64,000 nucleotides of DNA from Labrenzia sp. VG12 (GCF_002237595.1 NZ_CP022529.1:3968001-4032000), one strand, 5' to 3'; shown: positions 1 to 9,312, counted from the first letter of the stretch. Numbers and translations are program-made. Notes: generated by a model not told the origin, from the letters alone.

Positions 1-603
1 CTGGTGCCCCTGCTGCTGATCATCTCGATCCATCTGGCCATCATGACGGTCGGCATGGCGATCATCATGGAACGGGCGGCGGCAATTGACAGCGGCTCGG
101 AAACCCCTCCGGTCACGCAGATGGCTCTCGGCGCCCTGCGCACGGTGCTCCGGAACCCGCTGGTGATCACGATCGCCATCGCCTTCCTCTGGCGCATGAC
201 CGGCCTCGACCTGCCCGATATCGGCACGATGGTCCTGGACCGGATTGCCGCAACGGCGCTTCCCCTGGCACTGCTCTCGCTCGGCATGAGCCTGGTGCAA
301 TATGGCATGCGCGGCAACGTCGTGCCCGGTCTGCTGCTCAGCCTGATCAAGATCGTCATCATGCCGGCAACGGTGTTTGTGTTCGGGGCGTTCGTCTTCC
401 AGCTGCCTCCGCTCTGGACCGCGGTCGCAACCCTGACCGCGAGCTGCCCAACCGGCGTCAACGCCTATATTTTCGCCAATCGTTACGGCACCGGCCATGC
501 CATGTCCGCCAATGCGATCACCGTTACCACTCTGATCGCAATTGTCACCACCAGCCTCTGGATCTGGTTCCTGGATCAATGGTTCGGTGCCGCCCTGGGC
601 TGA
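1..603 (+). CDS. AEC family (auxin efflux carrier-like) transporter, 3' part
   Basis: Only the C-terminal 200 codons are in the window; the frame is open to base 1, so the gene begins upstream. The product is a run of hydrophobic segments typical of the AEC/BASS-type secondary transporters, with the family's late motif SCPTGVNAYIFANRYG around residues 148-162 of the visible part, where a helix break carries conserved polar residues. Family members export small organic anions or auxin-like compounds; the substrate here cannot be read from sequence. The stop is 7 bp from the convergent end of gluQ, leaving no room for a terminator between the two genes. Confidence 0.85.
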   Translation: MVPLLLIISIHLAIMTVGMAIIMERAAAIDSGSETPPVTQMALGALRTVLRNPLVITIAIAFLWRMTGLDLPDIGTMVLDRIAATALPLALLSLGMSLVQYGMRGNVVPGLLLSLIKIVIMPATVFVFGAFVFQLPPLWTAVATLTASCPTGVNAYIFANRYGTGHAMSANAITVTTLIAIVTTSLWIWFLDQWFGAALG

Positions 604-610
604 TAGGCGC

Positions 611-1495
611 TCAAAGCCCGATGCGCTTGCGCAGCTCCGCATGGGTAAGACCCGCAGCACGCAAGGCGCGCAGGCTGGTGTCCTGGTTCGACTTTGAAAG
701 TTTCCGACCATCTTCGGCCAGAACCAGCCGGTGATGCCGATAGACGGGCTGAGGCAGGCCGAGCAACTGTTGCAGGACACGATGAACGCTTGTCGCTTCA
801 TAAAGGTCGCGACCGCGCAGGACATCGGTGATCCCTTGCCGCGCGTCGTCGACAACCACCGCAAGGTGGTAACTGGTCGGTGTTTCCTTGCGCGCCAGCA
901 CCACGTCCCCCCAGGCAGCCGCGTTGACCTCCACCTTCGACGGCGGATTGAACAGGGCCTCGCCTTCGGCGCCCGCTTCCTGCCAGAAAAGCGGACTGTC
1001 GACCCTGGCAAGCGCGGCCTTCATGTCGAGCCGCAGCGCAAACGGTGCATCGCTGGCAGCACGCGCGGCAATTTCCTCGCTTGAGAGAACGGTGGTGTCC
1101 CCAGGGTAAAGCGGAGCGCCATCCGGATCGCGCGGCCAGCTTTCGCCGGCGGCTTCCCGGCTTGCGACAAAACGCTTGATTTCCGCCCGGGTCAGATAGG
1201 CCGGGTAGACCAGCCCCATGTCCTGGAGCCGCTCCAACGCGGCCCTGTAGTGCGGAAAGGCCTCCGACTGCCGCAGCACAGGTTCATTGAGCGGCAGGCC
1301 GAGCCAGGCCAGGTCCTCGAACATGTCCCGCTCAAGCTCCGGTGTGCAGCGGGTCTGGTCGATGTCTTCCACGCGCACCAGAAACCGGCCACTCAGAGCG
1401 ACGGCTGCCCGCGCGTTCAAAAGCGCTGACAGGGCATGACCCAGATGAAGATGGCCGTTGGGCGACGGGGCAAAGCGGAAGACAGGGAGTTTCAT
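611..1495 (-). CDS. gluQ: Glutamyl-Q tRNA(Asp) synthetase
   Basis: A truncated glutamyl-tRNA synthetase paralogue of 294 residues. It has the Rossmann catalytic domain with HLGH (HIGH) at residues 17-20 and KLSKS (KMSKS) at 265-269, and stops right after, so the anticodon-binding domain is missing as expected for GluQ/YadB. The family glutamylates the queuosine base at position 34 of tRNA-Asp. Odd: the segment where many homologues carry the zinc-binding cysteines reads VYPAYLTR, with no cysteine, so this copy probably folds without the metal. The gene is divergent from the DNA glycosylase with about 100 bp between starts, and convergent with the AEC transporter. Confidence 0.93.
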   Translation of the reverse strand: MKLPVFRFAPSPNGHLHLGHALSALLNARAAVALSGRFLVRVEDIDQTRCTPELERDMFEDLAWLGLPLNEPVLRQSEAFPHYRAALERLQDMGLVYPAYLTRAEIKRFVASREAAGESWPRDPDGAPLYPGDTTVLSSEEIAARAASDAPFALRLDMKAALARVDSPLFWQEAGAEGEALFNPPSKVEVNAAAWGDVVLARKETPTSYHLAVVVDDARQGITDVLRGRDLYEATSVHRVLQQLLGLPQPVYRHHRLVLAEDGRKLSKSNQDTSLRALRAAGLTHAELRKRIGL

Positions 1496-1598
1496 GGAAC
1501 AGGTGATGCCGGGTTGACGGAATGGTTTGGATCCTTCAGGTCCTACCTATCATTCCCGCCTCACCGCGCAAGAGCGTGCAAGCAATCCTGTTATCCCG

Positions 1599-2240
1599 AT
1601 GAAACCGATCACGACAGACCAAGACATTCTGGAGGGGCTCGAAGCCCTGATCAGCACCGACAGCCGCCTTGCCGGGATTGCGGACATTGCAGGTGATATT
1701 CCCCTGCGCCGGCGGGCGGCAGATTTTGAAGGCCTGACGCAGATCATCACCGGACAACAGGTTTCAACAGCAAGCGCAGCTGCCATCTTCAAGCGCCTGA
1801 CGGCGCTCGTGACACCGCTGACAGCCGATCGGCTGGGCACGTTTTCCGATGAGGACCTGGCAGGTGCGGGCCTCTCCAAACCGAAAATACGCACGCTGCG
1901 CGCCGTATCCCTTGCCTGCGGCGACGGGCTCGATCTCGGCGGCCTGGCGCAAGCGCCGGCGGATGAAGCCCATGCGCGCCTTTGCGAGATCAAGGGAATC
2001 GGCCGCTGGACGGCGGATATTTTCCTGCTGTTCTGCGCCGGACATCCGGACATTTTCCCAAGTGGGGACCTGGCGCTGCAGATCGCGGTTCACGATGCGC
2101 TTGGCCTGGCTGAAAGACCGACACCGAAGGAACTCGACGCCATCGCATCCGCCTGGGCTCCCAACCGCGCCATCGCGGCGCGTCTGTTCTGGGCCTGGTA
2201 CCGGGTGAAAAAACAGGGCCGGGAAACGATGCCGGTCTAG
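1599..2240 (+). CDS. DNA-3-methyladenine glycosylase, AlkA/HhH-GPD family
   Basis: A 213-residue base-excision glycosylase of the HhH-GPD superfamily. The helix-hairpin-helix is at residues 129-148 (LCEIKGIGRWTADIFLL) and the catalytic aspartate is D157 in PSGDLAL, the layout of AlkA-type enzymes that remove alkylated purines. The N-terminal TBP-like domain of E. coli AlkA is absent, as in the short MAG-type enzymes. I start at the ATG at 1599; an upstream in-frame ATG at 1527 would add 24 residues with no family similarity. The TAG stop falls inside a CTAG that belongs to a duplicated end of the adjacent MITE-like repeat, so the last residues may have been set by that insertion. Confidence 0.9.
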   Translation: MKPITTDQDILEGLEALISTDSRLAGIADIAGDIPLRRRAADFEGLTQIITGQQVSTASAAAIFKRLTALVTPLTADRLGTFSDEDLAGAGLSKPKIRTLRAVSLACGDGLDLGGLAQAPADEAHARLCEIKGIGRWTADIFLLFCAGHPDIFPSGDLALQIAVHDALGLAERPTPKELDAIASAWAPNRAIAARLFWAWYRVKKQGRETMPV

Positions 2241-2250
2241 GGTCAGGACG

Positions 2251-2521
2251 CTAGGGTCAGGACTCATTAATTTGATCGAAATGGCGCAGTAAACGGCGAT
2301 GAGCTGCAAGGAAAAGCGCGAAAAGCGGGCTTCTTGCCCGGTCCACGCGGTTTGACGCAGCAGATCAAAGCCGTTTTTGCGCCCCTCCGCGATAGGGTGA
2401 ATTTGCCCGGCAACGTCGTTGCAAAACTTTGGAAACCGGACGGTTTCCTGCAGCTTTGCGCCTCGTATCCGAACAAATTCATCCCTACCATTTCACTCAA
2501 ATGAATGGGTCCTGACCCTAG
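2251..2521. mobile_element. MITE-like element with 25-bp terminal inverted repeats
   Basis: The ends at 2251-2275 and 2497-2521 are inverted copies matching at 23 of 25 positions, beginning CTAGGGTCAGGAC. A further 14-bp copy of the left end lies in tandem at 2237-2250. The 271-bp interior has a 77-codon minus-strand ORF with no recognisable transposase motif, so this looks non-autonomous. Terminal CTAG could be the target duplication typical of IS5-type elements (inference). The TAG stops of both flanking convergent genes lie in the terminal CTAG sequences. Confidence 0.7.
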
Positions 2522-3291
2522 AACTTCGACATTTCCGCAACCGCACGCAGCAACAGCTCGATATCCTGAGGCCTGGACAGGCGATGGTCGCCGTCGGGCA
2601 CAAGCGTGAAGGTCACGTCATCCTGCGGCAGGGCTTCCACAAGCCGTTGGGCGTGGTGTGCGGGCACGTCCGGATCTTTTGCCCCTTGCAGGATCGTCAC
2701 CGGACAACCGAGATGTAGCGGTTTCCCGAAAAGAAGATGCCTGCGCCCGTCCTCGATCAGCTTTCGGGTGATCACGTAGGGACCGTCCTCATAGGCGGAT
2801 GGCTGGGCCCAGCGGCCCTCTGTCAGGATTGCCGTACGGATCTCGTCGTTGAACCGCTGCTTCCACATCAGCTCTTCGGTGAAGTCCACCGCCGGAGCAA
2901 TCAGGACAAGCCCCCTGATCCTGTGCGTTTCCTTTCGGCTCAAGGCCAGAAGCAACGCGATCCAGCCCCCCATGGACGACCCGACCAGCACCGTGTCACC
3001 CGTGCAATAGCGGTCGAACACCGTCTCGGCTTCTTCCAGCCAGTCGGACACACAGGCTTCTTCGAATTCACCGCCGGAGGCACCGTGTCCGGAATAGTCG
3101 AACCGGACCACCTCCTGGCCGCGGCCCTCGGCAAAATCCGCCAGTGCCACGGCCTTGCTGCCGCTCATGTCGGACTTGAAACCCGACAGCCACATCAGGC
3201 CGGGGGTCTTGCCCGCCGACTTCTGCACCGCGATCTCGCGGGCATCGGCGTTTTTTCCGATGCTGATGAATTGCGGTTCGGGCGTCCCCAT
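2518..3291 (-). CDS. Alpha/beta hydrolase, ABHD10-like
   Basis: A 257-residue serine hydrolase with nucleophile elbow GSSMGG (Ser106), an acid in GAKDPDVP (Asp206 or Asp208) and His236 in GDHRLS. The oxyanion region RFDYSGHGASGG at about 63-74 is typical of the group that includes mitochondrial ABHD10, an acyl-protein thioesterase/glucuronidase; the bacterial substrate is unknown. Length is normal for the family. The TAG stop is supplied by the terminal CTAG of the neighbouring repeat element, immediately after the codons for MSKF, suggesting the original C-terminus could have been slightly longer. Confidence 0.85.
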   Translation of the reverse strand: MGTPEPQFISIGKNADAREIAVQKSAGKTPGLMWLSGFKSDMSGSKAVALADFAEGRGQEVVRFDYSGHGASGGEFEEACVSDWLEEAETVFDRYCTGDTVLVGSSMGGWIALLLALSRKETHRIRGLVLIAPAVDFTEELMWKQRFNDEIRTAILTEGRWAQPSAYEDGPYVITRKLIEDGRRHLLFGKPLHLGCPVTILQGAKDPDVPAHHAQRLVEALPQDDVTFTLVPDGDHRLSRPQDIELLLRAVAEMSKF

Positions 3292-3403
3292 ATTATGGCT
3301 CTCAACTTAATTCGATTTCAGCTTGGCCCAAAACCAGTTCGGCCGCTCGGCCCAAGCCTTTGACACAGACATAACGACTTGAAAAGCTTTCCGGAGATCC
3401 GAC

Positions 3404-4588
3404 TTGCCGCACCTGCCCGCTGAGACCACGATCCTGCAAGTGATCCCGGATTTGAATTCCGGCGGCGCGGAGCGGACCACGCTCGATGTGGCCCAGGCCG
3501 TCGTGAAAGCCGGCGGAAGGGCACTCGTTGCCAGCCAGGGTGGACAGATGGTGGCGGAACTGACCGCCTCCGGCGCGGAGCACATCGAGCTGCCGGTCAA
3601 ATCGAAAAACCCGCTGACACTCTGGAAAAACGCGGCTCGCCTTGCCGATCTGATCCGGTCGCGGAACGTGAACGTGATCCATGCCCGAAGCCGGGCGCCT
3701 GCCTGGTCCGCACTCTGGGCCTCACGACGCACCGACATACCTTTCGTGACCACCTATCACGGCACCTACAATCAATCGAACGCTCTCAAAAGCTGGTACA
3801 ACTCGGTGATGGCGCGAGGGGATACCGTGATTGCCAATTCTCATTTCATTGCCGAACTGATCACGGAGCGACATCCCTTTGCCCGGGATCGGATCACGGT
3901 GATCCAGCGCGGCTCGGATCTGAAGGGCCTGGACCCGGCCAATGTCAGCGCCTTGCGCCGGCAGGCCCTCAAGGATCAGTGGGGCATTCCGTCCGGCCAT
4001 CCGATCATCATCAACATGGCGCGGCTGACCGCCTGGAAAGGCCAGAAGGTGTTGATCGAGGCGATGGCGCACCTGATGGACGCCGAGCTCCATGGTCCGA
4101 TCGCAGTGCTGGCTGGCGATGCCCAGGGGCGCGACGGCTATGTCGCGGAGCTCAAGAAACTGATTGCGGACAACGACCTGCAGGACCGGGTGCGACTGGT
4201 CGGGCATTGCGCCGACGTACCGGCGGCGATGTCCCTGGCAGACATCGCCGTTGTCGCCTCGACCGAACCGGAAGCCTTCGGCCGCGCCGCGGTGGAAGCC
4301 CAGGCGGCGTCGGTTCCCGTCATCGTGTCGGATCTGGGCGCCGTCCCGGAAACCGTTCTGGCACCGCCTCAGGTGGCAGAGGAAGAGCGGACCGGCTGGC
4401 GCGTTCCACCGTCCGACCCTGCGGCCCTGGCTACGGCCATCCGGCATGCGCTTCAGCTGGACGGCTCACAAAAACAAAAACTGACGGACAGGGCGCTTGC
4501 CCATGTCCGCCAGAAATTCACCGTCGAGACCATGACCGACCGGACGCTCGACGTTTATGCGGGATTGCTCGAAACGGGCGCAGTCTGA
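3404..4588 (+). CDS. Glycosyltransferase family 4 (GT-B fold)
   Basis: A 394-residue retaining glycosyltransferase. The N-terminal acceptor domain opens with the glycine-rich DLNSGGAERTTLD (about residues 15-28). The C-terminal nucleotide-sugar domain has the E-x7-E signature in EPEAFGRAAVE at about residues 288-298. The start is a TTG at 3404, chosen because GGAG lies 7 nt upstream and no better ATG exists. It probably acts at the cytoplasmic face on lipopolysaccharide or capsule precursors (family knowledge); the sugar is unknown. It stands alone, with no polysaccharide cluster nearby, and its stop is 2 bp from the convergent chemoreceptor. Confidence 0.88.
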   Translation: MPHLPAETTILQVIPDLNSGGAERTTLDVAQAVVKAGGRALVASQGGQMVAELTASGAEHIELPVKSKNPLTLWKNAARLADLIRSRNVNVIHARSRAPAWSALWASRRTDIPFVTTYHGTYNQSNALKSWYNSVMARGDTVIANSHFIAELITERHPFARDRITVIQRGSDLKGLDPANVSALRRQALKDQWGIPSGHPIIINMARLTAWKGQKVLIEAMAHLMDAELHGPIAVLAGDAQGRDGYVAELKKLIADNDLQDRVRLVGHCADVPAAMSLADIAVVASTEPEAFGRAAVEAQAASVPVIVSDLGAVPETVLAPPQVAEEERTGWRVPPSDPAALATAIRHALQLDGSQKQKLTDRALAHVRQKFTVETMTDRTLDVYAGLLETGAV

Positions 4589-4590
4589 GG

Positions 4591-6555
4591 TCAGGCTGCC
4601 CGGATCTGTTCCAGGAACCGGCCGACTTCATCCCGTAACAGGCCGGACTGTTCGGTGAGGTCGTCGATGCTCGTCTGAACCTGCCGCGTGGCTTCGCTGG
4701 CTTCTTCGGACGCTTCCTTCACCACCTGGATACTGTCGGAAACGTCGCGCGTTCCGTTCGCTGCCTGGGCGACGTTTTCGGCAACACTTTGCGTCGTCGC
4801 GCCCTGTTCTTCCATGGCTGACGCGATGGCCGCCGAAGAATGCTCCAGGTCCCGGATGACGTCGCCGATCTTGCCGATCGAGCCGACGGCCGTCTTGGTC
4901 TCGCCCTGAATTTCCGTCACCAGCTCGGAGATATTCTCCGTTGCCTTGGCCGTTTCATTGGCCAGCGCCTTGACCTCGCTGGCGACGACGGCAAAGCCCT
5001 TGCCGGCTTCCCCGGCGCGTGCCGATTCAATCGTGGCGTTGAGCGCCAGCAGGTTGGTCTGTTCGGCGATATCGGAAATCATCGACACCACTTCACCGAT
5101 CTTGTCTGCCATGCTGGCCAGCGTTTCCATCTGCCCGGCCGTCTGGGCGACATCCTGGGCCGCGCTACGGGACGCTTCGGACGCCCGGATCACCTGCTGA
5201 TTGATTTCACTGATCGAAGCCGTCATTTCCTCCGCTGCAGAAGCAACCACACTGACATTCTCGGTGGTCTGCGACGAAGCGTTGGCGGCATTTTCGGCCC
5301 GTTCATTGGTGTTGGAGGAGACCCGGGACATGGTCTGCGCGCTCTGGTCGAGATTGGACGCCGTATCGGCAACCCGCTGGACGATGGCACCCACGGACGC
5401 ATCGAACTGGCCGGCCAGCCGTTCCATCAACTCACGCTTTTCCTCTTCCATGCGCTGGGTCTGATCACGTTGTTGCTCCTCCAGCTCACGCGTGCGCGCC
5501 GCGTTGGTCCGGAACACTTCAACGGCTCGTGCCATGCTGCCGATCTCGCTTTTGCGGTCGGTGAAGGCAACTTCAAGGTCGATCGTGCCATCCGCCAGGG
5601 ACCGCATGGTTTCGGTCAGCGATTTCACCGGACCGGTAATGCTGCGCCCGATCAACCAGCCTAAGCCGATGGCAAGGACGAGCGCGATACCGGAGACGAC
5701 AAGATAGGTGGTCTGGGATGATGCTTCCGCTGCATCCAGCGCCTCGCTGGCGGCCTGCTTGCCGAGATAGGCCGCCTCGGACATGGCGTACCAGTCCGGC
5801 TCGATCCTGGCGTAGACTTCGGTGATCTCTGCAAGTTCCGTCTCGATGAGCTGCGCCTTGGCGGTATAGCTCTTGAAGGCTGCCTGATAGCTGTCGAGCA
5901 GGGCGCTGATCTCCGCCTGTTCCGCGTCTGAAAGGCCGCTGCCGGGCAGCATCTCGGCAAACTCGCTGCGACGATCGTCAATCCGGCCGATATATTTTGC
6001 GTCGCCGCGCAGCATGAAGTCCTTCTCATGGCGGCGCATCATCAGCATCTTGACCGTCAACGCGTCGAGGTTTGCAGCTTTCAGCTTTTCTTCAACGTTG
6101 TGGACAGCGGCTCGCAAGTCGCCCTGAAGACCGCTTTTTTCATCGAGCCCCATTTCCGTCAGATCGGTGGTCAAGGCCCTGAACTTTGCCTCGTGTTCAT
6201 CCAGGACCGTCCGCAGGCTGGCGATGTTGTCCTTGATGGGCGCGGATTGCGGCTTGGCTTCCACATCATTGAGATTGGATTGGGCCTTTTCGAACTCGGC
6301 ATTGTATTCGTCAACGAAGGCCAAATCCTTGGTCAGAAGGAAATCCTTCTGACTGCGCCGCATGTTCTGCGCATGCGCCTGAACCTGCGAGACCTTGTAA
6401 TCCATCTGTGAGTACTCAGCCAGATTGTCGATTTCGGTCGAAACGACATGCTGGCTGTAAAACGCCGTGCCCAGTAGGACACCGATGGCGGCCACGGCGA
6501 TCGCGGAAAGGCCGCCGACGCGAATTGCGATGGGCAAATCGGCAAGAAATCTCAT
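4591..6555 (-). CDS. Methyl-accepting chemotaxis protein
   Basis: A 654-residue chemoreceptor. TM1 is at about 12-33, followed by a roughly 245-residue helical periplasmic sensor, TM2 at about 282-303, HAMP at about 304-356, and a long signalling coiled coil with the hairpin tip around IAEQTNLLALNATIESARAG. The sensor contains two related repeats, RRSQKDF (66-72) and RRHEKDF (174-180), each starting a helix, which fits the helical bimodular (HBM) type that binds organic acids in pseudomonads; the ligand here is unknown. No che genes are adjacent, so this is an orphan receptor feeding a distant pathway. Its promoter lies in the 278-bp AT-rich gap to the divergent DUF922 gene. Confidence 0.95.
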   Translation of the reverse strand: MRFLADLPIAIRVGGLSAIAVAAIGVLLGTAFYSQHVVSTEIDNLAEYSQMDYKVSQVQAHAQNMRRSQKDFLLTKDLAFVDEYNAEFEKAQSNLNDVEAKPQSAPIKDNIASLRTVLDEHEAKFRALTTDLTEMGLDEKSGLQGDLRAAVHNVEEKLKAANLDALTVKMLMMRRHEKDFMLRGDAKYIGRIDDRRSEFAEMLPGSGLSDAEQAEISALLDSYQAAFKSYTAKAQLIETELAEITEVYARIEPDWYAMSEAAYLGKQAASEALDAAEASSQTTYLVVSGIALVLAIGLGWLIGRSITGPVKSLTETMRSLADGTIDLEVAFTDRKSEIGSMARAVEVFRTNAARTRELEEQQRDQTQRMEEEKRELMERLAGQFDASVGAIVQRVADTASNLDQSAQTMSRVSSNTNERAENAANASSQTTENVSVVASAAEEMTASISEINQQVIRASEASRSAAQDVAQTAGQMETLASMADKIGEVVSMISDIAEQTNLLALNATIESARAGEAGKGFAVVASEVKALANETAKATENISELVTEIQGETKTAVGSIGKIGDVIRDLEHSSAAIASAMEEQGATTQSVAENVAQAANGTRDVSDSIQVVKEASEEASEATRQVQTSIDDLTEQSGLLRDEVGRFLEQIRAA

Positions 6556-6833
6556 TTGTGTACTCGTTTGCTTCTTTGAGTTTTGCTCGAGTCAGGAGCT
6601 GCACAGTCAGCTTAGAAAAGGCAAAAGCGATTAATATTCCTTTACGGAAATTGAATTCACACCGGGAAAGTTTATAAAATCAAAGATTACTTCTATCGAT
6701 TCTTGCAACTAAAGCGTGAATCTCTGCACTTTTATTAGCCAGCTAAAGTATTTTGACGCCACCTTGCCTTTGGTGACTTTCACCGTCGTGTTAGACTGGT
6801 CGTCTGACAAACCATCGCATTCGGACACCGACG

Positions 6834-7514
6834 ATGTGGCCCCGGTTGACGTGTATTATCGTCATGCTTGGCCCGATCCTCGGATCGGAGGGTGGTGCTC
6901 GCGCTGAAATACGTTCTGAACTTCGGGAAAGAAGTTACCTGGTCAGCGGTAAATCGGCGATGGAAGTGGCTGCCTATATGCGCCGCAGGCCGTTTCGGGG
7001 CGATTATGGACCCGCCATCGCCAATATCCGCCCACGCTACACCTATACCTTCAAGACCGAGCAGAAGAAAAACCACTGCCGGGCAGTCCGGTTCAAACTC
7101 AAGATCGATTTCACCATGACCCTGCCCAAGGCACGGCAGGAAACCGTGTTCGACCGAAGAACGCTCAGCGCATGGCGCAGCCTGCGTGGCTTCACCCGCC
7201 GGCATGAACTGGTGCATCGGAAAATCTATCTGGGGTGCGCCAAGCGCCTGGAACGCGCGGTTCTGTCGCTTCGCCCGCGCAGCTGTGGCGGCATGGGCTG
7301 GAAGATCCGGAAACTGCTCAACGCGGAAAAGAAGGCCTGCAAGGCACGGCACCTGGCCTTCGACCGCCGGGAGCTCCGGCGACTGACCTACCACCGCTTC
7401 TTTGAGCTGGCCCGCCGCCAACGGGACCAGCAGCGTGCCAGCAACACCCGCCGCAACGCGCCACGTCAGGGCGTCGCCCGGAATGGCCGGCTGCTGTTTT
7501 TCGTCGCCGACTGA
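6834..7514 (+). CDS. DUF922 putative secreted zinc protease
   Basis: 226 residues: an N-terminal signal-like hydrophobic stretch (about 5-23), then a basic domain with a metalloprotease HELVH motif (H124, E125, H128) in the context expected for DUF922, a family predicted to be Zn-dependent secreted proteases. The C-terminal third is strongly basic, rich in Arg. The substrate and physiological role are unknown. The gene stands alone, divergent from the chemoreceptor and convergent with thpR. The ATG at 6834 has no strong Shine-Dalgarno, so the start is less certain than the frame. Confidence 0.78.
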   Translation: MWPRLTCIIVMLGPILGSEGGARAEIRSELRERSYLVSGKSAMEVAAYMRRRPFRGDYGPAIANIRPRYTYTFKTEQKKNHCRAVRFKLKIDFTMTLPKARQETVFDRRTLSAWRSLRGFTRRHELVHRKIYLGCAKRLERAVLSLRPRSCGGMGWKIRKLLNAEKKACKARHLAFDRRELRRLTYHRFFELARRQRDQQRASNTRRNAPRQGVARNGRLLFFVAD

Positions 7515-7526
7515 GAACCGCCGCGC

Positions 7527-8063
7527 TCAGGCGGCCAGCGGATAGGCCTCTTCCACCAGGTAAGGTCCGCCGCCGACACTGGCCTTGGCCGAGAACAGGA
7601 CGAAACGGCCGGCAACAAAGGGTGGCGCCTGGAAGTTGCCGCGCTCGCTCAACCACTTGGCAACGTCCTCGTTGGTTGAGGTCTTGCAGCGCGCAATCGT
7701 GACATGGGGAATGTACTTGCGCCGCTCCGCCGGCAGATGCAGCCGCTGCAGGATCCGCTCCTGTTCGGCCTGAAGCTCGGCCAGTTCCGCACTTGGTTCG
7801 ACCCTTGCCCAGACGGCATGCGGTTTGCCATTGCCGAAGGACCCGAGACCGGTCAACCGGATTTCGATGGGATCACGCCGGATCCTGTCCAGTGCGGCAA
7901 CCACTTCGTCAGCTGTGCGGTCATCGATGTCGCCGATGAAACGCAGGGTCAGGTGATAGTTTTCCGGATCGATCCAGCGGGCGCCCCGAAGGCCTCCCCG
8001 GAGCATAGAAAGCATGAGGCCCGTCTCTGACGGAATCTCGAGACCTGTAAAAAGGCGCGGCAT
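7527..8063 (-). CDS. thpR: RNA 2',3'-cyclic phosphodiesterase
   Basis: A 178-residue 2H phosphoesterase with both HxTx motifs: HLTL at 37-40 and HVTI at 120-123. These two histidines cleave cyclic phosphodiester bonds; family members (formerly called 2'-5' RNA ligase) open 2',3'-cyclic phosphates at RNA ends. The length and motif spacing match ThpR throughout. It is convergent with the DUF922 gene 12 bp away and faces no obvious partner; promoter-like AT-rich sequence lies at 8064-8180. Confidence 0.92.
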   Translation of the reverse strand: MPRLFTGLEIPSETGLMLSMLRGGLRGARWIDPENYHLTLRFIGDIDDRTADEVVAALDRIRRDPIEIRLTGLGSFGNGKPHAVWARVEPSAELAELQAEQERILQRLHLPAERRKYIPHVTIARCKTSTNEDVAKWLSERGNFQAPPFVAGRFVLFSAKASVGGGPYLVEEAYPLAA

Positions 8064-8180
8064 GGGTGTTCCCTCCGCTGTCGCTGATGAATCCCATCAG
8101 GAATCAACTTCATGAAATGCGCAAGACAAATTTCTAAATTTCTGTTTTATAAATGAAATTCACAGACCGCTTACAAGAAT

Positions 8181-8207
8181 GCCGGACCTGATTTCCTCAG
8201 GTCCGGC
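8181..8207 (-). terminator. Hairpin downstream of the aldo/keto reductase
   Basis: A perfect 11-bp stem, GCCGGACCTGA paired with TCAGGTCCGGC, with a 5-nt loop, 52 nt after the reductase stop. On the minus strand it is followed by ATTCTTG, a weak U-tract, so termination is plausible but not classical. Confidence 0.5.
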
Positions 8208-8259
8208 ACATCGCGGTCAGTTTGATTCTGTTGAAAACCGGCCCTTTGACACAGGCCGA

Positions 8260-9312
8260 TCAGGGGGCCGGATTCCCAAACTCCTGATGCAGCGCGTCGA
8301 TCTTTTCCAGAACATCACTGCTGAGGTTGAGATCGGCAGCCGCGATGTCGGTTTCCAGCTGATCCATGCGTGTTGCCCCGAGGATGACCGACGTCATGAA
8401 GGATCGCGACATGGCAAAGGCCAGTGCCATCTGGGACGGATCCAGACCAGCCTCCTTTGCCAGATCGAGATAGGCGTCAACTGCCGCAAGAGTGCGCGGA
8501 TGCTCATAGCGTTGCAGACGATTGAACAGCGTCTTGCGCGCGCCATGTGGCAGGGCCCCGTCCCGGTACTTGCCGGTCAGGTAGCCCTGCGCCAGCGCGG
8601 AATAGGCCAGAAGACCGACATCTTCACGGCGTGCAACTTCCGCCAGGCCGGTCTCGAAGGTGCGGTTGACGAGGGAATAGGCGTTCTGGATCGAGACCAC
8701 GCGCGGCACGTCATAGAGTTCGGAGGCCGTCACATAACGCATCGTGCCCCAGGAACTTTCATTGGAGAGGCCGATATGGCGCACCTTGCCGGACTTGACG
8801 ATGTCGCCAAGGATTTCCAGCGTCGACTGGATGCTGTTCTCGCTCTCGGCCGGATCCACATCGAGCCACCGGGTCGGGTTGGAACCGAACCCGGAGACGT
8901 TCCGGTCCGGCCAGTGGATCTGGTAGAGATCGATATAGTCCGTCTCGAGGTTCTTCAGGCTGCGGTCGACGGCAAACTCGATCTGCGCGCGGGTCAGCTG
9001 TCCCTTTTCACCAGTGTCGCGGAACCAGTCCATGTCGGTGCGGCCGACCACCTTGGTCGCCATGACGATCTTGTCGCGATGGCCGGTCTTCTTGAACCAC
9101 GAACCGATGATGCGCTCGGTCCGCCCCTGTGTCTCCTTCTTCGGCGGGATCGGGTAGAGCTCGGCGGCGTCGAAGAAATTGATGCCCTTTTCCAGGGCGT
9201 AGTCCATCTGGGCATGGCCTTCGACTTCCGAATTCTGTTCGCCAAAGGTCATGGTTCCGAGGCAAAGAGCGCTTACCTCTATATCCGTGCGGCCAAGCCG
9301 ACGCTGTTCCAT
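8260..9312 (-). CDS. Aldo/keto reductase, Tas-like
   Basis: A 350-residue NADP(H)-dependent oxidoreductase with the catalytic tetrad visible: D48 and Y53 in FFDAAELY, K87 in MATKVVG, and H133 in YQIHWPDR. It has the long insert after the tyrosine seen in E. coli Tas and related AKRs. The natural carbonyl substrate is not predictable. I start at the ATG at 9312, giving MEQRRLGRTDIEV; AAGGA lies about 7 nt upstream and the family normally begins this way. An upstream ATG would add 11 residues. Confidence 0.92.
   Translation of the reverse strand: MEQRRLGRTDIEVSALCLGTMTFGEQNSEVEGHAQMDYALEKGINFFDAAELYPIPPKKETQGRTERIIGSWFKKTGHRDKIVMATKVVGRTDMDWFRDTGEKGQLTRAQIEFAVDRSLKNLETDYIDLYQIHWPDRNVSGFGSNPTRWLDVDPAESENSIQSTLEILGDIVKSGKVRHIGLSNESSWGTMRYVTASELYDVPRVVSIQNAYSLVNRTFETGLAEVARREDVGLLAYSALAQGYLTGKYRDGALPHGARKTLFNRLQRYEHPRTLAAVDAYLDLAKEAGLDPSQMALAFAMSRSFMTSVILGATRMDQLETDIAAADLNLSSDVLEKIDALHQEFGNPAP

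Noticed and set aside
2267..2500. 77-codon minus-strand ORF inside the MITE-like element
   Set aside because: It has no transposase motif and lies wholly within the repeat.
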